Below, piece after piece: positions 1 through 9,644 of a DNA stretch of 64,000 nucleotides (within the stretch, counting starts at the first letter, position 1; the number at the start of each line of letters is the position of its first letter). The translations under genes and the position numbers were made by a program. The notes beneath the pieces were generated by a model that was not told the origin of the DNA, made no database searches, and saw only the letters and a program-made list of their open reading frames with translations. The stretch comes from Aeromonas sp. RU39B (lineage in GTDB: Bacteria; Pseudomonadota; Gammaproteobacteria; Enterobacterales; Aeromonadaceae), in assembly GCF_900156095.1 (NCBI RefSeq), contig NZ_FTMJ01000016.1, positions 49,900-113,899 of the forward strand, read 5' to 3'.

Positions 1-2
1 TT

Positions 3-233
3 GAACTGGGCGGCGGTCTGGCGATCTTGTTCGGTCTGTTCACCCGCAGCCTGTCGGTGTTTATGGCCGGCTTTACCCTGATTGCCGCCTACCTGTTCCA
101 TTATCAGCCTGCCGAACAGATGCAGATGATGATGTTCTGGAAGGACGTGTCGATTGCCGGCGGCTTCCTGGCCCTGATGGCGGCAGGTCCCGGTGCATTC
201 AGCATCGACAGCAAGCTGGGACGCAACTGGTAA
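3..233 (+). CDS. DoxX-like integral membrane protein, 3' fragment
   Basis: The reading frame is open from the window edge (codons in phase with position 3), so the 5' part is outside the window. About 76 residues are visible. They contain hydrophobic helices rich in Gly, Ala and Phe, a conserved-looking FHY..A segment, then MFWKDVSIAGGFLALMA and a C-terminal tail ending GRNW. The order FWKD-hydrophobic helix-GPG..S.D is typical of the C-terminus of DoxX/YqjF-like four-helix inner-membrane proteins. The precise role is unknown; DoxX family members are linked to redox or oxidative-stress functions. A strong terminator follows 34 bases after the stop, so it is transcriptionally separate from recC. 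Confidence 0.7.
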   Translation, partial: ELGGGLAILFGLFTRSLSVFMAGFTLIAAYLFHYQPAEQMQMMMFWKDVSIAGGFLALMAAGPGAFSIDSKLGRNW

Positions 234-266
234 CATCCTGTTTTACAAGTTGTTCCCACTCAAAAT

Positions 267-292
267 GCCGGAGCTCATGCTCCGGCTTTTTT
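267..292 (+). terminator. Rho-independent terminator of the DoxX-like gene
   Basis: An 8-bp perfect stem (267-274 with 279-286, GCCGGAGC/GCTCCGGC) with a TCAT loop is followed by six T. It ends the transcript of the DoxX-like gene and lies just upstream of recC. Confidence 0.85.
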
Positions 293-348
293 GCATCTGG
301 CGTCTCAATCGCTGACAATCCCGTCATTGCCTTCGCTGGGGATTGCTC

Positions 349-3300
349 ATGTTCACCCTTTATCACTCCAATCAGCTCGATGTGCTCAAGTCACTGCTGG
401 TCGCCCTTATCCGGCGCGCGCCACTGACCGATCCATTTGCCCGCGAACAGATCCTGGTGCAAAGCCCCGGCATGGCCCAGTGGCTCCGGCTGGAGTTGGC
501 GCGTGAGTTTGGTATCGCCGCCAACCTCGATTTCCCGCTACCCGCCAGCTTTATCTGGCAGATGTTTACCCAGGTGCTGGCCGATGTGCCGGCGCACAGC
601 CCCTACAACAAAGAGGGGATGGCCTGGCAGTTGATGATGATCCTGCCAGACATGCTGGATCGCCCCGAGTTTGAGCCGCTGCGCGGTTATCTCTCGCCGG
701 ATGGTGCCGCGCCGGAGCAGGTTCGGCTGTGGCAGCTGTGCCAGAAGGTTGCGGATCTGTTCGACCAATATCTGGTCTATCGTCCTGACTGGATTGAGGG
801 GTGGGAGCGCGGCGAAGGGTTACCCGCAGAATTGAGTGAAGTGAGTGGACAAGCCTGGCAACCCGAATTGTGGCGGGAGCTGGTGGCGCGCACGCTGGCG
901 CTGGCCGATAGCGGCTATCACCGCGCCAATCTCTATGAAGAGTTTATTCAGACCCTGCAAAGCGGCGCGCCGCTGCCGGGCAGTCTGCCGGATCGGGTCT
1001 TTGTGTTTGGCATCTCGGCCTTGCCGCCGCGTTATGTGGATGCGTTGGCGGCACTCGGCCAGCGCTGCGAGGTGCACCTGTTTGTCACCAACCCCTGTCG
1101 CTACTACTGGGGGGATCTGCTCGATCGCAAAACCATGGCGCGGCTAGAGCGAAAGCTCAAGCCCGGCACCGATCTCGAGACCCTGCAGGGAGAAGCCAAT
1201 CCGCTGCTCGCCTCAATGGGTAAACTCGGTCGTGACTATCTCTATCAGTTGATGGATCTCTCCCCCCCCGAAGTGGAGGCATTTGTCGATATCGAGGAGG
1301 ACTCCCTGCTGCATCGCCTGCAAGCCGACGTGCTGGAGCAGCGCGAGCGGGGACGGGATCTGACAAATCCAGACTCGAGCCGCCATAAAACGCCCCTCTC
1401 TTTAGATGATGACAGCCTGCAGATCCACGCCTGCCATAGCCCGGTGCGCGAGTTGGAGGTGCTGCATGATCGTCTGCTCGATCTGTTTGAACGCCGCCCA
1501 GATCTGACACCGAAAGATGTGGTGGTGATGATGCCGGACGTGGCCGGTTATGCCCCCTTTATTCAGGCGGTGTTTGGTGCTCGCGGCCAGATCCCGTTCT
1601 CCATCTCGGATCGGGCGGCCAGCCAGGAGAGCCCGCTGCTGCAAAGTTTCCTCGCCCTGCTCGGCTTGCCGCAGCAGCGGCTGGGGGCAGGAGAGCTGCT
1701 CTCGCTGCTGGAAGTCCCTGCCGTATTGCGCCGCTTTGAGCTCTCTGACGGTGAGTTTGACACCCTACGCAGCTGGGTGCAGGAGAGCGGCATCCGCTGG
1801 GGACTCGATGATCACTACCCCGAGCGCTTTGGCCTGCCGGCGCTCAGTGGCAACTCCTGGCTGTTTGGCCTGCGCCGCATGTTGCTCGGCTACGCCATGG
1901 GGGAAGGGGAGCCGGTGGCCGGCATTCTGGCCTATCCCCACATTGAAGGGCAGCAGGGGGTGACACTGGGCAAACTGGCGGCCTTTGTCGATGCGTTAGC
2001 CGGATTCTTGCCACAGCTCGAGCAGCCGCGCCCGCTGACCCGCTGGCACGAATTGCTGCTGGCCCTGCTCGATGCCTTTTATGCCCCGGACGAGGACGAA
2101 GAGCGCCATATCCAGCTGATCCGTGACACCTTAATCCAGTGGCAGGAGACGCTCTCGGATTGCCGCTTTGCCGAGGCGGTGACGCCCGCCTTACTGAAAG
2201 ATGTGCTGGGACAACGGCTGGCGGCGCAGCGCTCGAGTCAGCGTTTCCTGGCCGGTCAGGTCAACTTCTGTACCCTGATGCCGATGCGCTCGATTCCGTT
2301 TCGGCAGGTTTGCCTGCTGGGGATGAACGACGGCGCCTACCCGCGCTCGATTGCCCCCATGGGGTTTGATCTGATGGCGCTGGCCGGTCGGCGTGGCGAT
2401 CGTTCGCGCCGTGATGATGACCGTTACCTGTTTCTTGAAGCGCTGCTCAGTGCTCAGGATGGCCTCTATATCAGCTATCAGGGGCGCAGTGTGCAGGATA
2501 ACAGTGAGCGCGAACCCTCGGTGCTGCTGGCCGAACTGCTCGATTACTGCCGCCAGGGTTATCGGTTGGCAGGGGATGAGACGCTGAGCGATGACGACTC
2601 CGGCAAGCGCTTGATGGCCCATCTGGTGACCGAGCACCCGCTCACCCCTTATAGCCGCGACTACTTCTTTGCCCGTGATCCGCGCCTGTTTACCTATGCC
2701 GCCGACTGGTTGCCGGCGCTCACGCCCCAGGTCGGCGCCAATGCGTTTCAACGTGGCGAGCTGCCGCTGCCGCCCGAGTGGCAGGAGGGCGAATTGGAGC
2801 TGGCCGAGCTGCTGCGCTTTTACCGCAATCCGCCCCGCTATTTTCTCAACCGCCGCTTGCGGGTCTGGTTCGAGCAGCAGGATCTGCATCTGGAGGAGAG
2901 CGAACCGTTTAGCCTCGATGGATTGGAGAATTACGATCTCAAATCCCGCCTGCTGCAAGCGCACCTCGATGAAGGGGGCAGTGAGCGTCAGCGCGAGTTG
3001 CTCAGACTGGAAGGGAGGTTGCCACAAAGCTGGTTCGGGCCACTGCTGGTCGATGATCTCGATGCCAATATGGCGGCGCTGGCCGAGCGGATCGCGCCCC
3101 TTCGCGGTGAGCGGCGCAGCGTCGAGATTGATATCAGCCTGCCCCAAGGTCGCCTGCTCGGTTGGCTCGACCTAGAAGGAGAGGCGCAGCTCATCACCAA
3201 ACCGGGCAGCCTGCACGGCCGTGATTTCCTGCAAGCGTGGCTGTGCCACCTCTGCCTGTGTCAGAGCGATGCCCCGGCCGCCACTATTTTGCTCGATCAA

Positions 3301-3645
3301 AGCAACAACTGGCGCTGGCCGGTGTTAACGCCCAGCGAGGCGCGCCACTATCTGGAGGCGCTGGTGGCTGACTGGCTGGCCGGGATGCGCCGCCCCTTGC
3401 CACTGCTGCCCAAGAGTTGCTGGAAGTGGGTCGAGGCCCACCTCAAATCCCCTGATGATCCGGATAAAGCCATCAATAGCCTGAGTGAGGGATTTAGCGG
3501 AACGTATCAGGTTGGCGGCGACGTGGACGACCCCTACGTGGCGCGCTGTTTCCCCGAGTTGGATGAGGAGTTGGTCAGCCGTATGACGACGCTGGCCGAG
3601 CAACACCTGCTGCCAGTCCGGCAGGCGATGGAGGCGTTTGAGTAA
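349..3645 (+). CDS. recC: Exodeoxyribonuclease V gamma subunit RecC
   Basis: This is the Chi-recognition and scaffold subunit of RecBCD, which processes double-strand ends for recombination and degrades foreign DNA. At 1098 residues it is slightly shorter than the E. coli protein (1122). The N-terminus begins MFTLYHSNQLDVLKSLL and continues with the motif QSPGMAQWL, both characteristic of RecC; a downstream segment contains the CLLGMNDGAYPR motif of the degenerate helicase/nuclease fold. I chose ATG 349 over an in-frame TTG six bases upstream because it gives the usual RecC start and has a purine-rich GGGGA upstream. The stop overlaps the start of recB (TAATG), so the two are translationally coupled. 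Unlike in E. coli, no ptrA lies between recC and recB. Confidence 0.97.
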   Translation: MFTLYHSNQLDVLKSLLVALIRRAPLTDPFAREQILVQSPGMAQWLRLELAREFGIAANLDFPLPASFIWQMFTQVLADVPAHSPYNKEGMAWQLMMILPDMLDRPEFEPLRGYLSPDGAAPEQVRLWQLCQKVADLFDQYLVYRPDWIEGWERGEGLPAELSEVSGQAWQPELWRELVARTLALADSGYHRANLYEEFIQTLQSGAPLPGSLPDRVFVFGISALPPRYVDALAALGQRCEVHLFVTNPCRYYWGDLLDRKTMARLERKLKPGTDLETLQGEANPLLASMGKLGRDYLYQLMDLSPPEVEAFVDIEEDSLLHRLQADVLEQRERGRDLTNPDSSRHKTPLSLDDDSLQIHACHSPVRELEVLHDRLLDLFERRPDLTPKDVVVMMPDVAGYAPFIQAVFGARGQIPFSISDRAASQESPLLQSFLALLGLPQQRLGAGELLSLLEVPAVLRRFELSDGEFDTLRSWVQESGIRWGLDDHYPERFGLPALSGNSWLFGLRRMLLGYAMGEGEPVAGILAYPHIEGQQGVTLGKLAAFVDALAGFLPQLEQPRPLTRWHELLLALLDAFYAPDEDEERHIQLIRDTLIQWQETLSDCRFAEAVTPALLKDVLGQRLAAQRSSQRFLAGQVNFCTLMPMRSIPFRQVCLLGMNDGAYPRSIAPMGFDLMALAGRRGDRSRRDDDRYLFLEALLSAQDGLYISYQGRSVQDNSEREPSVLLAELLDYCRQGYRLAGDETLSDDDSGKRLMAHLVTEHPLTPYSRDYFFARDPRLFTYAADWLPALTPQVGANAFQRGELPLPPEWQEGELELAELLRFYRNPPRYFLNRRLRVWFEQQDLHLEESEPFSLDGLENYDLKSRLLQAHLDEGGSERQRELLRLEGRLPQSWFGPLLVDDLDANMAALAERIAPLRGERRSVEIDISLPQGRLLGWLDLEGEAQLITKPGSLHGRDFLQAWLCHLCLCQSDAPAATILLDQSNNWRWPVLTPSEARHYLEALVADWLAGMRRPLPLLPKSCWKWVEAHLKSPDDPDKAINSLSEGFSGTYQVGGDVDDPYVARCFPELDEELVSRMTTLAEQHLLPVRQAMEAFE

Positions 3646-6600
3646 TGTCCAAGACCCTGGAAACCCTGCGTTTTCCCCTGTTTGGCGAGCGTTTGATCGA
3701 AGCCTCCGCCGGGACGGGCAAAACCTACACCATCGCCGGTCTCTATCTGCGTCTGCTGCTCGGGCATGGCCCTGCGGATGACGAGGGGCAGCCCACGGCA
3801 TTTGCCCGGCCGCTCAATGTGACCGAGATCCTGGTGGTGACCTTTACCGAAGCGGCGACTGCCGAGCTGCGTGGCCGGATCCGGGCCCGCATCCACGAGG
3901 CGCGGCTGGCTTTTTTGCGCGGCCAGAGCAGCGATGCGCTGCTGGCCCAACTGCTGGCCGAAGTCCCTGACCATGAGCAGGCTGCCCGCCTGTTGCTGGC
4001 CGCCGAGCGGCAGATGGATGAGGCGGCGGTCTTTACCATCCACGGTTTTTGCCAGCGGATGCTTAAAAGCAATGCCTTCGAGTCAGGCGCGCTGTTTGAG
4101 AGCGAGTTTGTGACCGACGATGGTCAATTGCGCTTGCAGGCGGTCAGTGACTATTGGCGCAGCGATTTTTATCCCGTCGGTGAGTCGCTGGCGCGGGCCC
4201 TGCGCGCCGAATGGAAGAGCCCGAGCGCGCTGCTGTCGGCCATCAATGGCTGGCTCGATAATTCGGAGCTCGAGATATTGCCAGCGCTCGATGCTGCGAG
4301 TTTAACCGAGCACCACGAGCGCGAAATGGCGCGGGTGGCGGCGGTCAAGGCCGCCTGGCTGGCTAATCTGGATGCGGTTCGTGCCCAAACTGAGAAGCAG
4401 ATCAGCCGTTACACCGGGAAAAATTTCGAAGGGTGGCTTGAGAAGATCGGCCAGTGGGCCAGCGATCCACAGCATGGCTATGCGCTGCCCGACCCGCTCG
4501 GGCGCTTTGCCCTGTCGGTGCTGCGTGATGCGCGCGCCAAAAATGGCAAAGAGCCGGATCTGCCGCTGTTTTCTGCCATTGACGATCTGGTCAACCGCCC
4601 TCCGTCAATCGCTGAGCGGGTGTTGCAACGCGCCGCCCATGACGTGAAGCAGCGGATGCAGCAAGCCAAGCAGGATGCCTATCTGCTCTCGTTCTCCGAT
4701 CTGTTGGGGGATCTTGATCAGGCGCTCGACTCGCCACTGGGCGAGCGGCTCAAAGAGCGCATTCGCGGCAGCTATCGGGTGGCGATGATCGATGAATTTC
4801 AGGATACCGACCCGCAGCAGTACCGTATTTTTCACGCGCTGTATGGCGGGCGCAGTGACACGGCGCTGCTGATGATCGGTGACCCCAAGCAGGCCATCTA
4901 CGGGTTTCGTGGCGCCGACATCTTCACCTACATTCAGGCGCGGCGAAATGTAAGCGATCACTACACGCTGGGACGAAACTGGCGCTCGAGCCAGCCGCTG
5001 GTGACGGCGGTGAACGCCCTGTTTGAGCGGGCACGGGCCCCCTTCATCTTCGATGCGGATATTCCGTTTCTGCCGGTCGCGGCGCAGGGGAAAGCGCACA
5101 CCTTGCAAGTTGAGGGACAGGACGCACCGGCGCTCTGTTGCTGGTGGCTCGATGAGGCGCCGACCGTTAATCGCACCACCTATCAGGCACGCATGGCCAA
5201 TGCCACCGCCAACGAAATCCACCGTCTGCTGACCCTGGCACAAGCCGGGCAGGCGATGATCGGTGAGACGCCGGTACGCCCCGGCGACATTGCCGTGCTG
5301 GTGCGAACCGGTAACGAAGGGCGCATGATCCAGCAAACCCTGGCCCGCCTTGGCATCGCGTCTGTGTATCTCTCCAACCGCGAAAGCGTGCTGGAGAGCA
5401 CCGAGGCCCGTGAGATTCTGCTGATCCTGCAGGCCTGTTTGCAGCCGGGAGATGAGCGGGCGCTGCGCTCGGCGCTCGCCACCGCCCTGTTTGATCTCGA
5501 TGCCCGGGCGCTCGATGAGTTCAGCAGTGACGAGACCTTGTGGGAAGCCACGGTGCAGGAGTTTCAGGAGTATCGCCGGCTGTGGCTGCGCCACGGCGTG
5601 CTGGCGATGCTGCGCGCCCTGCTGCATCGCCGTCAGCTAGCGTCCCGCTTGCTCGGCGCGGCCTGGGGTGAGCGACGACTTACCAACTACCTGCATCTGG
5701 CCGAGTTGTTGGAGCAGACGGCCAGTGAACTGGACGGGGAGTTCGCCCTGCTGCGCTGGTTGGGCGAGGCGATTGCAAAGCCGGCGGGTCAGGCCGAGGA
5801 GCAGGTGCTACGCCTTGAGTCCGAGCGCAAGCTGGTGCAGATCGTCACTATCCACAAATCCAAAGGGCTGGAGTACCCGCTGGTGTTCCTGCCTTTTATC
5901 TGCAATTACCGCAAAAACGAGACGCCGCTTTATCACGACAATGGCCGCACCCTGCTCGATTTAAGCTACTCCGAAGATGCTCTCGAGCAAGCCGAGCGCG
6001 AGCGGCTGGCCGAAGATCTGCGCCTGCTCTATGTGGCGCTGACTCGCGGCGTTTACGCCACCTGGCTTGGACTGGCGCCGCTGCGGGCGGGCAACGGGAA
6101 ATCGGCCATCACCGATCTGCACCAGACCGCCATCGGCTATCTGCTGCAGCAAGGGGTGGAAGGGGAGTCCGAGGCGATGAAGCAAGCGCTCGACCAACTG
6201 GTAGCCAGTGTGCCGGCAGTGACGGTAGGTGCGCCGCCACTGCAGCGTCCGGAGGATCCCTATATTGAATCGACCGATGAACCGGGCGAGCCGCAGGTGC
6301 GCCAGTTTGCCGGTCAGATTGAACGCGACTGGTGGGTGAGCTCCTACTCGGCGCTGGCCACTTCCCACGGCGGCGGTCATGAACGCGGCGTGCTGGCCAC
6401 ACCGGGCTTTGATGCCGACGCCGCCGGTGAGCAGGGCAGCGCGCCGGAAAACGAGCGCACCATCTTCACCTTCCCGCGCGGGGCGCGTCCCGGCACCTTG
6501 CTGCACACCCTGTTTGAAGAGTTGGCGTTTGCCGATGTGCTCAACCCGGCGTGTGACGAGCCGGTGACGCAGCGTATTGCTACCTTGCTGGGTCAGGCCG

Positions 6601-7172
6601 GATTTGAGACCGAGTGGGCCGCGCTGCTGGCCGGGCATATGCGCGGCGTCTTGACCACCGAGTTGCTGCCCGGGCTGCGCCTTGGCGATGTTAGCCGGAT
6701 GCAGGCCGAGCTGGAGTTCTTCCTGCCGATGGAGCGGATCAGCGCGGCGTCGCTCGATGCCTTGCGTCATCAATATGATCCACTGTCACGTCAGGCCAGA
6801 CCCTTGTCGTTCCAGCGGGTGCAGGGGATGCTCAAGGGCTTTATTGACCTGGTATTCGAGTGGCAAGGGCGCTGGTATGTGCTCGACTACAAGTCCAACT
6901 GGTTGGGGGCGAGCGCTGCTGATTACCAAGGCGCGGCGCTGGAGCAGGCCATGGTGGATCACCACTACGATCTGCAATACCAGCTCTACACGCTGGCGCT
7001 GCATCGTCTGTTGGCCCAGCGGCTGCCCGATTACGATCCGGCGCGCCACTTGGGTGGCATCTTCTATCTGTTTTTGCGCGGCATGCCGCAGGCCGGTGTC
7101 TATCACTGCTGCCCTGATGCCGGGTTCGTTGCCGCGCTGGATCACCTGTTTGCCAAGGGAGAGACCCGATGA
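3645..7172 (+). CDS. recB: Exodeoxyribonuclease V beta subunit RecB (helicase-nuclease)
   Basis: RecB is the 3'-5' SF1A helicase and the only nuclease of RecBCD. The 1175 residues match the family length (about 1180). Visible motifs in order are: Walker A ASAGTGKTYT near residue 18, motif Ia VTFTEAATAELRGR, the Walker B/motif II DEFQDTDPQQ near residue 380, motif III IGDPKQAIYGFRGAD, motif V VTIHKSKGLEYP, motif VI LLYVALTRG, and a C-terminal RecB nuclease domain with FIDLVF (D1068) and LDYKSN (D1081, K1083). These correspond to D1067, D1080 and K1082 of E. coli, so the nuclease should be active. The start overlaps the recC stop and the stop overlaps the recD start. Confidence 0.98.
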   Translation: MSKTLETLRFPLFGERLIEASAGTGKTYTIAGLYLRLLLGHGPADDEGQPTAFARPLNVTEILVVTFTEAATAELRGRIRARIHEARLAFLRGQSSDALLAQLLAEVPDHEQAARLLLAAERQMDEAAVFTIHGFCQRMLKSNAFESGALFESEFVTDDGQLRLQAVSDYWRSDFYPVGESLARALRAEWKSPSALLSAINGWLDNSELEILPALDAASLTEHHEREMARVAAVKAAWLANLDAVRAQTEKQISRYTGKNFEGWLEKIGQWASDPQHGYALPDPLGRFALSVLRDARAKNGKEPDLPLFSAIDDLVNRPPSIAERVLQRAAHDVKQRMQQAKQDAYLLSFSDLLGDLDQALDSPLGERLKERIRGSYRVAMIDEFQDTDPQQYRIFHALYGGRSDTALLMIGDPKQAIYGFRGADIFTYIQARRNVSDHYTLGRNWRSSQPLVTAVNALFERARAPFIFDADIPFLPVAAQGKAHTLQVEGQDAPALCCWWLDEAPTVNRTTYQARMANATANEIHRLLTLAQAGQAMIGETPVRPGDIAVLVRTGNEGRMIQQTLARLGIASVYLSNRESVLESTEAREILLILQACLQPGDERALRSALATALFDLDARALDEFSSDETLWEATVQEFQEYRRLWLRHGVLAMLRALLHRRQLASRLLGAAWGERRLTNYLHLAELLEQTASELDGEFALLRWLGEAIAKPAGQAEEQVLRLESERKLVQIVTIHKSKGLEYPLVFLPFICNYRKNETPLYHDNGRTLLDLSYSEDALEQAERERLAEDLRLLYVALTRGVYATWLGLAPLRAGNGKSAITDLHQTAIGYLLQQGVEGESEAMKQALDQLVASVPAVTVGAPPLQRPEDPYIESTDEPGEPQVRQFAGQIERDWWVSSYSALATSHGGGHERGVLATPGFDADAAGEQGSAPENERTIFTFPRGARPGTLLHTLFEELAFADVLNPACDEPVTQRIATLLGQAGFETEWAALLAGHMRGVLTTELLPGLRLGDVSRMQAELEFFLPMERISAASLDALRHQYDPLSRQARPLSFQRVQGMLKGFIDLVFEWQGRWYVLDYKSNWLGASAADYQGAALEQAMVDHHYDLQYQLYTLALHRLLAQRLPDYDPARHLGGIFYLFLRGMPQAGVYHCCPDAGFVAALDHLFAKGETR

Positions 7173-9217
7173 CGGCCCCTTATCCTGTTACAGAAAGCCG
7201 TTTGACTGCTGCGCTACGGGCCTTGACGGTAAGTGGTCGTCTACGTCAGCTCGATCTGCAGTTTGCCCGGCTGATTGAGAGTCTGGGAGGGGCGCCCGAG
7301 CTGGTGCTGGCGGCGGCCCTGACCAGTTGTGAGCTGGGGCGTGGCCACATTTGCCTGCCCCTTGGCGAGCTGGAGGGTGATGCACTATTGCCTGGACTGG
7401 ACGCGACTGAGCGCAGTGAATTGCTGGCTGAACTCGCGCCACTTACGAAGTGGCCGGCACTGTTTGCCGCATCGCCCCTGGTGGGTGATGGCAGCCATGA
7501 GCGCGCCGCCACACCGCTGGTGCTCTGGCAAGGCCGGCTCTATCTCACCCGTTATCACGATTTTGAGCGCAGTGTGGCTCACCACCTGATGAGCCGTGCG
7601 AAGCGCGCCGAGTTTCCTGCTATCTCCGAGCTGCTCGCCCGCCTGTTTGCCCGTGACTATGCCCGCATGTTTGCCGCGCTGTTGGCGCAGCGTCTGGCTC
7701 CGGCGTTTGCGGCGCCCGATTTTATCGAGCAGCACTGCGATCTGGTGTTGCCCGAGCAGGTGGACTGGCAGCAGGTGAGCGCCTTGCTGGCACGCGCCCA
7801 GAGCGCAGCCGAGCTTGCGCTCCTCGACACCTTGGTGCCCGAGTCGCTCTGCTGCAACGGCCAGAAGCTGGCGGCAGCCACGGCGGCGGCGCGTCCTTTT
7901 ACCGTTATCTCGGGGGGACCGGGGACAGGCAAAACCACCACGGTGGCCAAGCTGCTCGCCATTTTGGTGGAGGTGGGCCTGCGCGCCGGCCAAGCGCCCA
8001 CCATCCGGCTGGTTGCGCCAACCGGCAAGGCGGCGGCCCGTCTGACCGAGAGTATTGGCAATGCACTGGCGCAGTTGCCGCTTGCCCCCGAGGTCAAGGA
8101 GGCGATTCCCGCATCGGCCGGCACCTTGCATCGACTGCTCGGGGTGATTCCGGGGCGCAACCAGTTCCGCCACCACGCAGGCAACCCGCTGCACCTGGAT
8201 CTGCTGGTGGTCGATGAGGCCTCCATGGTGGACTTGCCGATGATGGCGCGTCTGCTCGATGCCTTGCCCGAGCATGCCCGGCTGATTCTGCTCGGCGATA
8301 AGGACCAGCTCGCTTCGGTCGAAGCTGGCGCCGTGCTGGCCGATATCTGCGGCTTTGTGACACAAGGGCCGAGCCTGGCCCAAGCAGACTGGCTTGGTCG
8401 CCAAACCGGTCAACATGTGGTGGGACAACCAGAGGGGGCGCTGATCCGTGACAGTCTCTGCCTGCTGACCCGCAGCTGGCGTTTTGATGAGCGCTCCGGC
8501 ATTGGTCGCTTGGCGCGAGCCTGTAATGCCGGCTCGGTGCGTGATGTCGAGGCCGTGTGGCGGGCCGGTTTTGCCGATATCGCCCTGCATGAGTGGAGCG
8601 GCGATCGCTATGAGGCGTTGGTGGCGCAGGCGGTGGAGGGGTATCGCCACTATCTGGAGGGCGTGAAGCAAGGGGCGGGATGTAAGGAGATCTTCCGGGC
8701 TTTCAATGATTTTCAGATCCTCTGCGCCCTGCGTGAAGGGCCGTTCGGGGTCGAAGGGCTGGGTCAACGTATCGAGCAGGCGCTGCAGCGCGCGGGCCTG
8801 ATCCAGCGTGGCGGAGACTGGTATGCCGGGCGGCCGGTGATGGTGGTGCAAAACGATCACGGCATCTCGCTCTACAACGGTGATATTGGTCTGTGCCTGC
8901 CGGGTGATGATGGCCGCTTGCGGGTCTGGTTTGAGCAGCCGGATGGCTCCCTGCGCTCGCTGCTGCCGAGCCGGTTGCCACCTCATGAGAGCGTCTATGC
9001 CATGACTATCCACAAATCGCAGGGCTCGGAGTTTGCCCACACCGTGCTGGTGTTGCCCGACACCCCCAGTCCGCTGCTGACCCGTGAGCTGGTGTATACC
9101 GGTATCACCCGGGCCAAAAAGCGGCTCGATCTCTACGGCACGCCCGCCCTGTTGGCGATGGCGGTCAGAAAGAAGACCGAGCGATATTCCGGGCTCGCGC
9201 TGCGTTTGTCGCACTAA
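7169..9217 (+). CDS. recD: Exodeoxyribonuclease V alpha subunit RecD (5'-3' helicase)
   Basis: RecD is the 5'-3' SF1B motor of RecBCD. The 682 residues are longer than E. coli RecD (608), partly through extra sequence within the helicase core. The N-terminal region (1-150) is the RecC-binding part. Walker A is GGPGTGKT at residues 249-256, then APTGKAAARLTES, the Walker B LLVVDEASMVDLP, LILLGDKDQLASVEAG, and C-terminal AMTIHKSQGSEF and ELVYTGITRAKK motifs. Its ATGA start overlaps the recB stop. A strong terminator follows 18 bases after the stop, closing the recCBD operon. Confidence 0.97.
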   Translation: MTAPYPVTESRLTAALRALTVSGRLRQLDLQFARLIESLGGAPELVLAAALTSCELGRGHICLPLGELEGDALLPGLDATERSELLAELAPLTKWPALFAASPLVGDGSHERAATPLVLWQGRLYLTRYHDFERSVAHHLMSRAKRAEFPAISELLARLFARDYARMFAALLAQRLAPAFAAPDFIEQHCDLVLPEQVDWQQVSALLARAQSAAELALLDTLVPESLCCNGQKLAAATAAARPFTVISGGPGTGKTTTVAKLLAILVEVGLRAGQAPTIRLVAPTGKAAARLTESIGNALAQLPLAPEVKEAIPASAGTLHRLLGVIPGRNQFRHHAGNPLHLDLLVVDEASMVDLPMMARLLDALPEHARLILLGDKDQLASVEAGAVLADICGFVTQGPSLAQADWLGRQTGQHVVGQPEGALIRDSLCLLTRSWRFDERSGIGRLARACNAGSVRDVEAVWRAGFADIALHEWSGDRYEALVAQAVEGYRHYLEGVKQGAGCKEIFRAFNDFQILCALREGPFGVEGLGQRIEQALQRAGLIQRGGDWYAGRPVMVVQNDHGISLYNGDIGLCLPGDDGRLRVWFEQPDGSLRSLLPSRLPPHESVYAMTIHKSQGSEFAHTVLVLPDTPSPLLTRELVYTGITRAKKRLDLYGTPALLAMAVRKKTERYSGLALRLSH

Positions 9218-9235
9218 TTGTCAGTGAAGGATGCT

Positions 9236-9275
9236 GGCCGGTTATTTTTGATGAGATAACCGGCCACTTTTTTTC
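9236..9275 (+). terminator. Rho-independent terminator of recCBD
   Basis: A perfect 10-bp stem (9236-9245 with 9256-9265, GGCCGGTTAT/ATAACCGGCC) with a 10-base loop is followed by AC and a run of eight T. Confidence 0.9.
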
Positions 9276-9644
9276 ATGAAGGGCAGTGTTTTGTTGAATT
9301 GAAAATATATCTTTAAAGGGCACTGCGATCGGTTTTTAAATGCAAATGAAAACTTGTCGCATATGTCGATTAATATCATGTAGCGCTGTTACTCCTCTTG
9401 TCTCTGCATTTCCGTGACCTCTCGCAAGATCCTGACGCATTGCGCTAATAATTTTTAAGTTATTTTCCCGCTCCATCTTATTGTGTGCGGCGATCCTGTT
9501 TTATTGCTGACAGGCAGGGTGTAGAGTAGCCCGGTCTTCGCGGTGTGTGCCGGATATATCCTGTTCGTGCTCACCCCAATATCATCCTGTGGCTGACGCC
9601 ACAGCAATCTGAATGATGGCGTCTGGCGTCATCAGCAAATAGCT
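9276..9644 (+). promoter_or_regulatory. Leader/promoter region of the hyp operon
   Basis: This 369-base A+T-rich stretch has no credible gene on either strand and should hold the promoter of hypFCDEAB. I see an imperfect FNR/CRP-like dyad at 9366-9379 (TCGAT-N4-ATCAT, 8 of 10 positions of TTGAT-N4-ATCAA). There is also a 6-bp hairpin with a TGAC loop at 9588-9603, about 40 bases before the hypF start. Anaerobic control by FNR would fit hydrogenase maturation, but the site is imperfect and I found no convincing sigma-70 or sigma-54 promoter. Confidence 0.35.

Noticed and set aside
7385..9214. 609-codon open frame on the minus strand opposite recD
   Set aside because: It lies wholly opposite a clear recD, has no recognisable domain, and its composition (Gln, Arg, His-rich) is typical of antisense of G+C-rich genes.
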